A stretch of 45,234 nucleotides of DNA from Ectocarpus siliculosus (lineage: Eukaryota; Sar; Phaeophyceae; Ectocarpales; Ectocarpaceae). The stretch covers positions 3,191,603-3,236,836 of the forward strand of contig FN649740.1 in the NCBI GenBank assembly GCA_000310025.1, read 5' to 3'. Below are positions 23,601-34,699 of the stretch, one piece after another (position 1 is the first letter of the stretch; each line of letters begins with the position of its first letter). The notes under the pieces were generated by a model, which was given only the letters and a program-made list of their open reading frames with translations, ran no database searches and was not told the origin of the DNA. The position numbers and the translations under genes are program-made.

Positions 23601-26600
23601 CGTTTCAGCAGTAAGTGCATCATCAGCAACTGATCGTGCGTGTGTCTCTGCCGAAATCTGTTTGTTTCGCGATGCAGATCGATTTCGACCGTACCGGTCG
23701 CTCCAACGGGAATGCCTTGGTGATCTTCAAGAGGAGAGAGGACGCAGAAAACGCGGTCTCCCAGTTCCACAAGCGGACTCTTGACGGCACGCCCATGATC
23801 GTGGAGATCGTGGAGGGAGGGGGGGCTACGGAATCCGCTCGAGGCGGTGTGCGGGGAAGGGGCGGCGGCGGCGGCGGCGGCGCCCCGACGTGGAGAGGTG
23901 CGTGTGTGCGTTTTTTCTTGTTTGTTAAGGAGCACCGCACGGGCTGACCAAGGAATACACGCCAGTCTCAGAGTGGCGGTTGTGTGTGCGTGTGTCTTCA
24001 AGAGATTGAAGAACAAGCTAGCTCGACGCTGGCTCTATTTTAGCACTCAAATCCAGTATGAACGAGGAGAGCAACCTTCCTGCTGTAATCAGTAGAGGAC
24101 ACGATGAAGAGGTGTCCTGTATGCTGGCAACTTGCCCGAACCACACGCTTTTGACAGCCGTGCTCACTGCCACGGACCGTAAACCCCTGAACGGAGGGTC
24201 GTCAGCAGTAGCTAGTGGCATCAGCTACTGCAGTCAACCCGCAGTTGAGGAGGTTGGTCAGTGGCGACGCGCACAAGCAGTACAAGGCAGTCTTGTCTAA
24301 TTTGCGGAGATTGTAGGCCGCTACTACTATGCTACCCTCGATATCACCACCCAAGAAGCAGATTTGAGCGCGCAAACACACACCGCTGCTATAGGGTGTC
24401 CTCAAGTGATATAAGTAGAAGGCATAGAACCCAGTGCAAAACCGACGTTGTTTGAGCGCCTGTCGTTGTGGCTTTTCCTTGACTTGAATTTTGACTGGTG
24501 TGAATTTTTTTCTTGATTTCAAAAGAGGCGTGTGGAGGTAGACGCGTGAAACGTATGCTTAGAGCAGCCTCTACTCCCGCTCTGTGCGAGAATCAATTAT
24601 TCATGTTTCTCGCGATGCCTTCCGACTGGTCTCGTGTTTCTCTTGTGCATTTTCTGGTGCTCTTGCGCTTGTTACTCTCTAAATTCTTTGCCTGCCATAT
24701 AACAACCGCTAAATCAATGAAAAGACGTCAAGTGTGCGTGTGTGCGGTTGTCTTGTCTTTTTTATTACCATCGACCGCGCGAACCGGGAGACAAATGAAG
24801 ACGTCGTGTCTATCTCTGTGTGTGCCTATTTCTGAGGATCAAACGAGCTATTTTGCCGTCTCGAAGTTGGATTTGTTCGGTCTCACCGATAGCTACCTTG
24901 GACGCGTTTGAGCCCGAGGTGTTCCTAACTTCCGGGGGAGGGGGCACGCGGAGGATATTCTGCAGAAAAAAAGTTCCACATACGCGTGCTTTCCTTAAAT
25001 CGATGCCAACCGCGTCAGCTCTCAATTCAACCGCGTGACCATTGTAGCGGTTTATCTTTTGCTGCTGCGATGCTGCCAATATCTGGCTTTTTTTTTTTTT
25101 TTTTGTCGTTCGGTTTGCTCGCAACACACGTTCGCAGTTAGTTGGCTCCATGACGCGAATTTGTCAACCTCTTGTCAGTATTGACCCTTCCTCCTCTGAT
25201 CCTGCTCACCCCCCCTTCCCGTCCCGCCCGGTTTTTTTTTGTCCATTTTTTTTTCTCTCGCTCCTCCATCAAAGAACCCCCTACGAGCACCGGAGCAGGG
25301 TACCAGAACGGTCGCGGGAACGGTGCGGGTAACGGCGTCGGAGGAGGAGCTCACCGTGGCAACAACGCTTCGGGTTCCGCCGCCGCCGCCGCCGCGCCGT
25401 CCCGCATGCCCCAGTCTCGCATCACGATGACGGGACCAGTGGCGTCGCGCCTTCAGTACCAGGTATGAGCTTGCCGAGATTTTATACAAGCCTCCTGGTG
25501 CCGAGCACCCAAAAGTAGTGCAGTTTGCCTCCTCCTCGACATTTCAGAGGAGGCTTTTGCTTGGCTGGCTTGCGAGCTTGGGCGGCGATCCTGGATTTTT
25601 GTTCTGCCTCGACCGGAAAGCAGTTGGTTGTGTTTTTTGTCTACCGTTTGTTTGTTGTTTGGTGTGTTTCAAACCACGCGGAGAAGGGGTACCCGGTACA
25701 CCTCGCAACAGATTATGACGTGGTACAAGCAGAGTTTGACGTATATACGTAGGACCAAGAGAGTACTGGGAGCACGGTGATACGCTGATGGCGTCGCGAT
25801 TGAGTCTTTTCAGGGAGATGGTCTGTACACGGAGCTGCGTGGCCAGTAAACAGATGGGGACCAGGGTACCGGATGAGGTGGCGGGATGTGGGATGTGGAC
25901 AGGTTTCCGGTACGGTTTACGGAGCGACGTACGACGCCACCAAGAGGCCGATAAAGGGGGCTGAACGGCAAGAGGACGCCTGGGAGAGTTGACGAGGCGG
26001 GTGGACCGTGGAAACGACTCAACAATCGAGCTGCAGGAAGGGGCGGGCGGCGTAGAGAGAAACGTAGATGATATTTCACAAGGCTCGGGCAATACAAGCG
26101 CAATCTGGGAACACCCACGAACGGTACCCAAACTCCAAACTCCCATTACACACGCGCTACATCCTTTCCCGGCCTTCCTTTCGCGTACCCCCTGTTGTGT
26201 CTTTGTTCCGGCCATCGTGTCTGCCTGCTGGGCTGCATCTACTGGCGCTATCTCAAACTGCGACAATGCGCTGGACGCCCAGCAGCCCCCCCAAGCCGCG
26301 ATCCCCAATGTCCGCGCCGGTCTGTTCGGCACTTCTCTGGATGACGTGGATGGCCACCACGCGGATATGGACGAGGACGTTCCTGGTAGGGACCTGGACG
26401 ACTACGTCCACCCGGGGATGAATGGGTTTGGTAGTGGCGGCGGCGGCGGCGGCCGGGGGCGCGGCGGTGGCGGCGGCGGCGGAAGGGGCGGCGGTGGCGA
26501 AGACGCTGTCTTCTTCAATGTGGGTGGAGTTTTGATTGTCGTCGTCCTTGTTTGGTGTTGTTGAGGCTGTGGCTGTTGTTGATGTTGTTGCTTGGTTCTT

Positions 26601-28016
26601 GCGTGTTATGTTTATATTTGTGTCTGGGAGAAGAGCCGGGGCCGATTGGCGACGTTTTTTCCCTCCCTGTGTCTTGGCGCGACGAGAACAGGTCTGTGGT
26701 GTGCATACCTATAATAGCTACTTTTCCGACCGTCTTGTTTGCGATCGAGAGCAACAATGTCTTGACTCGTCGGCGCAACAAGAGTGGCAGCGCTTCGGCC
26801 GAGCCTCATTACCCCGCCCTGGCACTCCTTATTACCGCCGTCGTTTTTTCCGCACGGGGTACCCAAAAGCTGATGATTTGAGTCACGCATTGGTACCGTC
26901 GACGTATCAGACACCCGGTCAAGTGGTGCGTATCTTGTTGTTCGTTGCGTATATTGTCGAGAGTACGAATAGGCGCACGCCCGGTATCGATTGCATCTTG
27001 TGTGTCCGGCAACGTCGCGGACTGGACGAAGCCTGCAGCTGTGACTATTTTCGGCTAGGGCCAACGGGTGTGCCTCATGTGTGTTGTAAAAGGATGCGGT
27101 TTCAAGGCATTGTCTGGCCGGGTTGAGTGACGTCATGTCTCCGTACGACCACCGGCGTTGGGTGGTTGTTGCCGAGCGGTTGTTCTCGAGAAAGCTCCTG
27201 ATGGACTCTGAGAGCCGGGCTCGAAAGGAGTTGCCCGGCGATAGGACGGCGTTAGCGTCTCCCCGGCCGAAAAAGACAAGCAAACGAGAGGGGGACAAGT
27301 CGCAACGCGACGCGCGGTGTTCTGTTTTGGTTGTCTTGACTCCATGATAAGTCAATTATCGAGCAGACGTTTTTTGTATACATTTGGTTCATCACTCTAT
27401 GCCTTGCACCCAACTTCCTCACACCACGATCCTATTCTCTTTGGCGACGGTGTGCATACTTCCTCCTTCTCCTAGCGTGTACGTGCTTGCTGCTTTTTCG
27501 ATTATCGTTTTTTTTTACGAGCCGTACACGGGCACTGCTGCGTAATCTGTGTTGTCCGTACATGCGCGCTCCGGTAAGGTGACCCTCCACGGCAAGACGG
27601 GCGGAGGAGGAGGAGGAGGACGAGGGTTTGGTGGCGGCGGTGGCGGTGGCGGCGGCGGCGGCGGCGGTACTGGTACCTTCCGCAAGAACGGCAACAGTTC
27701 CGGCGGTGGAGGAGGTGGCGGCAACTCATTCCTTTCTCGTACCACCGGTGGAAGGAGCGGGGGCGGCGGTGGAGGCGGGGGCGGGGGCGGAGGAGGAGGT
27801 GGAGGGTTCCGGAGCGGCGGGGGTGGGGGCGGCGGTGGCAGCGGCAGTAGCCGGGGAGGTGGTGGGGGCGGCAGCGGGGGCGGCGGAAAGGGTAACCGTG
27901 GAAGAAACAAAGGCAGGGGAGGCAAGGGAGGTGGAGGAGGAGGAGGAGGCGGAGGAGATGCCGTGTCGACAATGGATTTGGACGCTCAGTTGGAGGCGCA
28001 CATGGCCAAACGGTAG
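20603..28016 (+). CDS. ALYREF: mRNA export adaptor ALYREF / THO complex subunit 4
   Basis: Six exons with consistent phases: 20603-20903, 22918-23030, 23678-23897, 25275-25462, about 26283-26519, and about 27579-28016 (498 residues). It begins MTELLLNMSLDQIGSRGGG, matching the N-terminal UAP56-binding motif of ALY/REF proteins (MSLDDI type). The single RRM spans about residues 108-185: RNP2-like VHVGGLNF, RNP1-like NGNALVIF, then SQFHKRTLDGTPMIVEIVE, which is the ALY/REF family's hallmark form. RG/GG-rich segments flank it. The last residues, MDLDAQLEAHMAKR, match the C-terminal UAP56-binding motif. Known family role: a nuclear RNA-binding adaptor of the TREX complex, recruited by the UAP56 helicase, that hands mRNA to the export receptor. 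The protein is about twice the usual 250-300 residues because of expanded Gly-rich regions in exons 5 and 6. The acceptors of exons 5 and 6 are the least certain points. Confidence 0.9.
21405..21521. mobile_element. Small TA-flanked inverted-repeat element (mariner/pogo-like MITE)
   Basis: A perfect 33-bp inverted repeat (21405-21437 with 21489-21521) containing TACAGTAGGGGGCCCGCTA and its complement. The 16-bp motif GCCCGCTATAGTGCCG also occurs a third time internally, at about 21453. CAGTAG...CTACTG ends bordered by TA are typical of Tc1/mariner-pogo elements with TA target duplication. At about 105 bp it is non-coding. It lies in intron 1 of the ALYREF gene (20904-22917). Confidence 0.7.
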
Positions 28017-31000
28017 ATCTCTGACACATGGGGTTGGTTGGTAAGTCGCAAGGTGACTTTTGTTTTTGTTGTTGACGGTGTTTTGGCGTTTGGTAAGTCT
28101 TTGTTCAAAACGGGGGGGTCGTAGGATGAGGGGGGTAGAGGGGGGAGATGGCGTCACTCTCTGAATCACGCGTGATCGTACATAAGTTTGCACGTATTTC
28201 CGTTGACGCCTTCCTTTACCCTAGCACCCCCGCCCATCTGGGAGAAAGACACACCACGGCCGGCGGGTTGTCGGCGACTGGGAAGACATGCAGGCGTTTC
28301 TTGCGTGCGGAAAGCGTGGGTGTGGAGGGAGGCGACCTTGTCCCGAGGTATTTGTGGCTAGGGTAGTCGCAGGAACAGGGGATGTGTCATTCAAGGCGTG
28401 GGTAGTGTGTGCGTGTCTTCGGTGTAGTTGCATGGCCGCCCGTCGCAGCCGGGAAAGAGCAATATACGAAAGTCTCCGTGGCGGCCTTGCAAATGGCTGG
28501 AGGCATTTTTGTCTTTGGGATGGCAGAGGGTGGTCCACACTGGAGGTTCGAGGGCGGATTTGCGCCATGTTGTGTGCCCTTGTTCACATTCTCGTCGGTG
28601 GGCCCCCCGGGGGGGGGAGGGGGGGGGTCGTTTTCGTCGAAAGGCCCTTCATCGTCGTTTGGTGGGGGGCAACACAAGCATGTTAATTGAAAAGGTTGCC
28701 TATTCGCATCGATGCAAGGTGCATTTTGGTAGTGCCACATCATATACTTGTTTTGTCGTTCGTGTTGTTCATTTTTTTTGTTTCTCCCACGTATCTTTTG
28801 TTTTTGGCAACAGACAAAACTATTTTGGAAAGTCGAAATGATCATCAACATGTTTCACTCGCGGAAATCGCGGCCAATTCACGCTTGCACAGGTCTTGTG
28901 TGTTGCGCGTTGACGTTCGCGTCGACCGCATTGCCTTCTCGACAACCCAAAAGAGGCAGGTCATGATAACGGGCGAGTGTTGTCTTTTGTTGTTGAATCT
29001 GCTTTTTGCTTGGCCTCTGTCTTGGCCATGCGAAGCGTGCATCCATACAGCGCGACATCAGTTTTTTTTTCCGTCTCTGTTTTGGTCTACGCGCCTTGTC
29101 CTGCTCCACTACCTTGTTGCTGGTTCAGCGATTTCTGCCCTGTTTAGTGGCGCGCGGGGGGTACTGCTGTAGAATGGCAGTTCGAAACGTCGAGAGGTGT
29201 TCCGCTAGGGCCTGAACCCCAGCCTTCATGTTCTAGACTTTAGTTCACCCAGAGCGGGGGAAGGAGACGTACGACTCGGACAAAGAACATGCGACACGTG
29301 CACGCATCCTCGACTCAAGACCGGCCCGTCGAACGAACACACCTCGGGGAAAACGTCACTTGCAGGGGGTACCAGCCATGTGTTTTTGTGCTGTCGAGAG
29401 GCAACCCTGATTGTCATGACCGCTGTCCTCGGAGACAGCCTGACATCAGCCTGGAAAGCAAGAGAACAACCTCGCATGTTGCATACACGGAACGGAGAGC
29501 GCAATCCCTGACCTCGCAGTGTCTCGTGTAACGCTCTTCGTGTTATCGACGACAGCACAGGGCAAAAAAATATCTTTTTGCTCTTCTGGAGGGGTCCGAC
29601 ACCAGCAAAAGTCAAGAATGCCAACATAAAATCAGTAAAAATAGGGGGCGCACAAGAAAGTGCGAAGACCCAAGGAAGCTAACGTAACCCACTCCATTGG
29701 CTTTATAGTACGCCTACTACTGTGTATGCATTTCCAGTGGGCACGGGCAGCCTCGCTGTGAGCGTGGTCGTACGAGCTGCACCCCGTTGCACGTCAACGC
29801 CCCTGACTCACTCTCCCCTTCGTACAATGCTCTGTGCAAGTGGAGCCGCTTCTCGATCTCTTATCGTATTTAGGGTTCATGCAGTGCTAGACATTCTTCA
29901 GCTTGACGCTACCCCATGTCTCCGTTTATTCCCGCCCTTGCCAACGCTACCCTCGTTACACTTGGCCATCAGAAACGTCGCCGCCACCTCGTCCCAAACA
30001 GCCCACTCTACTTTCGCAGCCTGATCAACTCCGACACAGCACCATCCAAATGCTTGTACCCTGTGAAGCGAGGCATTCATCCGTCCTTTCGCCAGGCTGT
30101 CCTGCACCTCCTTGTGCAACATACGAACCCACGTCGTCTAAATCTGATAATCTGTGGTCAAGGCCTGTTCTATCTTAGCCTCCCTCACGCGTCGCCAGTG
30201 ATTGTTGTTTGACCTAGGGTCGTGTGTGCGATCATTTATGTTGGTCGGCCGTGTCTACACCCCCCATTTCCCGACATAGTCCTTGCGTATGCTCGGCTGC
30301 TCGGTATGCAGTCCTTTCCCTTCGCTCCCAGCTTTCCGCATCCTTCCCATGCACAAGAAAGGAAAAAAAAACATCGGAACGAACAGCAAAGGGGAGATAA
30401 ACACATTTAGCACGAAGCAGAGAAACAATGACGTAGGGCGTAATCGACCCCCTGAAGAAGGGACCTCAATTCGGGGAATGCTTGTACCAAAAAGACGCAG
30501 CATCACAGAGGGACTACATTCTACAATGCAGGTGGGAGTGCCAATAAATAGGGCACGAGAAGGAAGGGCGAAACGCGTCAAGAAAAACAACAACACACAC
30601 ACACACGCATACCGCATTTTTTGCTGGCACGTGACGGTGACGGATTGCTGAGGGTGAGACGGGTGCGGGGGATCTTGTCACGGTTATTCACAGGGAAACG
30701 GGTACCAGATGAAGACCAAACGCAACCATGCAGAGCAGAATACAAAGCGCCCGCCTCACCTGATGTCCCACTTGGAGTCGTCGTCGTCGAGCAGTAGATG
30801 AACCGAGAGTACAACAGCTCGGACTTGTCTCCTTGATCCTGAGGAGCTGCATTGGTCATGCCGCAAGAATCCGTCGGCCGGGGGGGTGGGAGCGACGAAG
30901 ATGTCGTCAGTGACGTCCTCTGTCACAAGGGGTCGTGATTACGCGACGGAACACGAACGCAAGGCAGTCGCCAACACCCAAAAAATGTTACAACCCATTT

Positions 31001-31337
31001 ACACCACGCTCGCGTCACGCGCCAGTGCAGCGCAGCAAGGATCGGCGTTTCAAGCACTTCCAACATCTGAACGTCCAGAAAACATGAAACAGGGCTCACC
31101 TCCCTGCATAGGGGTCCAACAAAAAATATTAAGGAATAATATAAACACACACAGAAAGACTACCCATTCGAGATATACCCACAGTCGAACGGGATGTGGT
31201 GGAGTCTTTTCAGTGAGTGGAGGGAAACCGGCTGGGTACTGGACTTATTTCGAGTCTTTTTAAGTCTATACACTGATGATTTATACCAGTGATGCCAGCT
31301 GGTGCTAAGTACAAAAACATCTGTCTGTATAGGTAAC

Positions 31338-31433
31338 TTACATTTTACAATACATCCCCTGTAGTTCTCTACTGGGTCAACGACAAAATATCGGGGAGAA
31401 ACCCTCCGTTGTGTCGTGTATTGTAAAATGTAA
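31338..31433. repeat. Inverted repeat, 17-bp arms
   Basis: TTACATTTTACAATACA at 31338-31354 is repeated as its exact reverse complement at 31417-31433. CCCCTGT just inside the left arm and ACAGGGG just outside the right arm extend partial symmetry. Possibly a remnant of a small DNA transposon or a transcript hairpin. Confidence 0.6.
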
Positions 31434-31740
31434 CCTTCACAGGGGACACGGCGCAGTGTCTATTGACAGCTTGCTGGTTTATTAGACATATTAGGAATAA
31501 TATTGTAAAATTCATGTGTTAAAAACATTTTGCGCGAACCGCGAAGACGAAGGGGCGGAGAGAGAGGGGAAAACAGGCGGGCGTTGATAAAAAAAATATG
31601 GATGGAGCCATCACACAGAGGCCACCACTGCCATTGTACGCGCTCACACCTCACCCGACACCACCAGTCAGACGTGTATGCAGGACTTCTGCTGTGTAGC
31701 AGCGTGTGGACGAAGCTCTCATCAATCAGCTGCGTTGGTG

Positions 31741-31773
<33 letters not shown>

Positions 31774-31774
31774 T
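31741..31774. repeat. CTG/CAG microsatellite
   Basis: About eleven CTG/TTG triplets in a row. In the plus-strand open frame 31678-32415 it encodes a poly-Leu run that resembles a signal peptide but is simply the repeat. Confidence 0.9.
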
Positions 31775-31804
31775 GTGGATGTGCACTACTGCTGTACTTG
31801 CTTT

Positions 31805-32420
31805 CCTCGCTTACGCTGCTAGCAGCAACCAAAGGGCTCCAAATAATCGCCCCAGACGCCTCCTATGTGTGCATTTGGTTGCCCTTGGCCTGCAGTGAAT
31901 TCAGTGTGTACGTCTCACAGTTTCTCTGTTCAGCGGTGCATCTGCTGTGGATCAAAATATCGGCCTGCAGCAACACGAGACAGACCGCAGATTGTTTGTG
32001 TCCTTGTTTTCCCCGTTTTACGCTCCTGGCAGCAGGCAACGGGCTTCAAAAATCGCTCCCGACGCCTACTAATAGTATGATGTGGTCCTTTGGTCGTCCT
32101 TGGCCTGCAGCAGTGCAAGTCTCGTTATCTCTGTTTTGGGGGGTGCATCTGTGTGGGAAGCCCCAAGATCGGCCTGCAGATAGAAGGACAGGCAGCAGAT
32201 CGACCGGTGTTGCCCCCGTCGCTTGTGTTGCCGACAACACGCAGCTGGCTCTGAAAGTCGCACCCGACGCCTCCTACGATGTGTGCCTTTGGCTGCCCTT
32301 GGCCTACAGCAGTCTCGTGTGCTGCTGTACTGGTGGTCTCGTGTGTTATCTACGTGTGTGTGTGCTGCTGCTCTGCTGCGTCGGTCTCTCGGGGGATTCC
32401 CGCTCGGCGGCGTAGCCATC
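31805..32420. repeat. Degenerate tandem repeat, ~205-bp period, three copies
   Basis: Three diverged copies start near 31820, 32030 and 32235. Each contains a version of GCAGCAACCAAAGGGCTCCA, then CGCCCCAGACGCCTCCTA, then TGCCCTTGGCCTGCAG. Matching words are 200-207 bp apart (CCAGACGCCTCCTA at 31852, CCCGACGCCTACTA at 32061, CCCGACGCCTCCTA at 32264). An uninterrupted plus-strand frame, 31678-32415 (245 codons), crosses all three, but the copies fall in different frames, so I do not call it a gene. Confidence 0.75.
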
Positions 32421-32984
32421 AGCCAAGCATCTGTATCTGTTGTACGCATACAAAATGTCCTACAATATCGACAGGTGACTGGTGGGAGGATGGGTATCTA
32501 CTTGGCTCTACCCTCGAAAACCCATACGATTTTTTGTTGGTTCTTCCGGAAAAATTGCTTTACGCGTGGGTCCGGTGCCTGAAAGAGAAGGCTATGTAAT
32601 GCGCAGGTGGCCTGGGCACGGGTGCTGATGATGAACATATGAAAAACAAAGAAGCAATAACAACCAAATATAATATTTGATTGGGAAATGTATGTAGATT
32701 TGTAAGGAAGAGATACAGGTCGCAGTAGGCGCGCATGAAAACAAAAAGTTGCGCAAAAAGTTTTGAGCAAAAAGTTGCAATCTGGAGAAAAAGTTCTGCA
32801 ATTTCTTCGCGACGAAGGTGGCGAACAAAAGTTGAAACGAACGGCGCAGCTTCCGGCAATCCACGTCAAGCTGCTATACCGCTACCACACACGTAGACCC
32901 TCTCCAGCTTCGATTGTGGGAAGGCCGTGATCATCGACATCTCGACGAGAACTTAACGAGATGCCTCATGAATTGTATCTGGAA

Positions 32985-33420
32985 GGAGGTGATACCATGA
33001 GCTGTTGGGCAACGCCAAGTTTGGCGCCGTGAGGTGCCGAATGCGCCGGGAAAAGCGTTTGTGCTGTGCTCGACCGTCAGCGGCCGCGAGCGGTTAGTTC
33101 ACTATCGGGGGTTTTGACCGCCACGGGTTTGGTTATCCACCGACAACTTTCCGAAGGAGGAGGCAACAGCAATAGCAAGGCCACTCGGCGGGAGGTAGCT
33201 CTCTGCTTCATCTTTTATGCCCAAGTTTTGGTGCTGTAGGGTTTCGTGCGCGTCGGGAAAAAAGTATTGATTGACACACGTCAGAAACCCGTTGGTTCAA
33301 GTTCGCGTGGATTATGAGCTCATGGTTTCTTTTTCAGCGATAACTTTTCGAAGGAGGAGACAACAGCAACAGCAATGCCACCCGAGGGAGCTAGCCCTAC
33401 CCAGCATCTTTCTGGTACGA
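32985..33420. repeat. Degenerate tandem repeat, ~200-bp period
   Basis: GAAGGAGGAGGCAACAGCAA at about 33153 and GAAGGAGGAGACAACAGCAA at about 33351 are 198 bp apart and lie in extended similarity. A third, more diverged copy precedes them: CAACGCCAAGTTTGG near 33012 corresponds to TGCCCAAGTTTTGG near 33218, each followed by GCGCCGGGAAAA or GCGTCGGGAAAA. No coding potential across copies. Confidence 0.65.
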
Positions 33421-33716
33421 GGATAGATGCCTTGGGGTATCGTGAGTGTGGATAAAGAAGGCTTTGCAACTACCCTCTCCCGCACGCTCTGGTCGTTTTT
33501 TTCGCGGTGTGATGCGAAAGGCGTGTGCCTGCTTCTCGTCGTTGCTAACACAAAAAACAACACCTCGGCATTCCGCTAGTCCCGTGCACAGCACTTTCTT
33601 CATCCCATAACGAGCGTGCACCAAAAGTTCCATTGACAAGAGTTCCCGGACAAAAGTTTCACCCAAACTTTAACTTTTCTCACAACTTCTTGCAAAAGAA
33701 TGATATAAATCATTTG

Positions 33717-34698
33717 CCCACCTTCATCCACCTCATGAAGTCAACTACGTCGTTCGGACTTTCGGCTGTGGGCAGCACCTTCCACGCCACCATAACGCCT
33801 GCCGGGGTGAAGGCGCACACCATACCCGCGGTCGCCACCCCCCCTCGACCGCCAAGGAACTGCTTGGAGCAGTCGCCGTCATGGAACAGCGCGCGAAACT
33901 TTGCGATGTAGTCCTCTTTCCTCGGTAGCCTTGACCACAGATATAAGAGCATCAACAAGGCGAAACAGGGTAACCGGAAAATCAGAAGCCTTCCCAGAAA
34001 ACAGCGAGGCGAGTCGTATGTACGTATTCCATTCATGTCGACTGCGAATTTAGTGCCAGACGACGGACAGGACAAGACACATGTGTTGGGAGAAGCATCA
34101 ATTGGGTAAGTGTTTAGCACGCCCCGGAAAGAGGCTGACTGGGGTTCGTACAACATAAAAACTAGGTTAGGGGTAACCTGGTCCCTCCAACTCTATGGCA
34201 GTCTTCAACCTAACGGCAGTGGGGAGTATGGGCCCGCCTCGCGTGGGAACACCAGCCGCACCCGCTCGGGCTCAAGGTGCCGAAGACGACCTTGTGCAGC
34301 TTCTTGAGGTCCTCGGCCGGCATCTCGTCGACCAGGCTGATACCCCCGCCTTTCTCCTCCAATGCCCCCAAGAGGTCCGCACGGTTGGGTGGCACGAACG
34401 TGTACACCGATTTCGGGACCACCGCGCGATCCGTCTTGATCCCCCTCTCGGCACGCCGATTGTCGGGCGACACCCAGGCAGGTGTTCTGCCGACGGCCTC
34501 CAGGTCCCCCAAGACGAACTGAACGCGCTCGGTGAAAAACACCGCCGACACCAAACTCAACTTGAGGCACAACATCGACATGTCGAAGTCGAGAGTAGTT
34601 TCGGGTCTCGTCTTGTTCGCTAGCGCTTTGGTCAGCGTGTTTACCGACATCTTCACGCAAGCGTCCACGGTAAACACCTCCGAGTGCGAGCCCCACTG
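33717..34698 (-). pseudogene. Decayed reading frame, possibly transposase-derived (KDZ/HMGXB3-like)
   Basis: Two protein-like blocks on the minus strand. Block 1 (34698 to about 34230) follows an acceptor (GCTTTCAG at about 34699). It contains SEVFTVDACVKMSVNTLTKA, ERVQFVLGDLEA and VDEMPAEDLKKLHKVVFGTL. It then appears to need a frame change near 34280 to continue as EPERVRLVFPREAGPYSPLP, before a stop. Block 2 (about 33935-33717) reads LPRKEDYIAKFRALFHDGD, CSKQFLGGRGGVATAGMVCA and FTPAGVMVAWKVLPTAESPNDVVDFM. The pattern Cys...Gly...W-K-V-L...ESP-x-D resembles a segment of KDZ/HMGXB3-type transposase-derived proteins; this is a memory-based comparison and tentative. The connecting sequence (34230-33940) carries no clean exon. 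A real spliced gene remains possible. Confidence 0.4.
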
Positions 34699-34699
34699 A

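Larger units (their letters stand above)
28017..33700. other. Gene-poor region
   Basis: About 5.7 kb after the ALYREF stop codon without a gene I can support. It holds weak frames only, for example plus strand 29916-30212 and minus strand 30859-30578. Neither has a recognisable domain or clear splice partners. It also holds a short inverted repeat (31338-31433), a CTG run and two degenerate tandem repeats listed separately. Confidence 0.45.
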
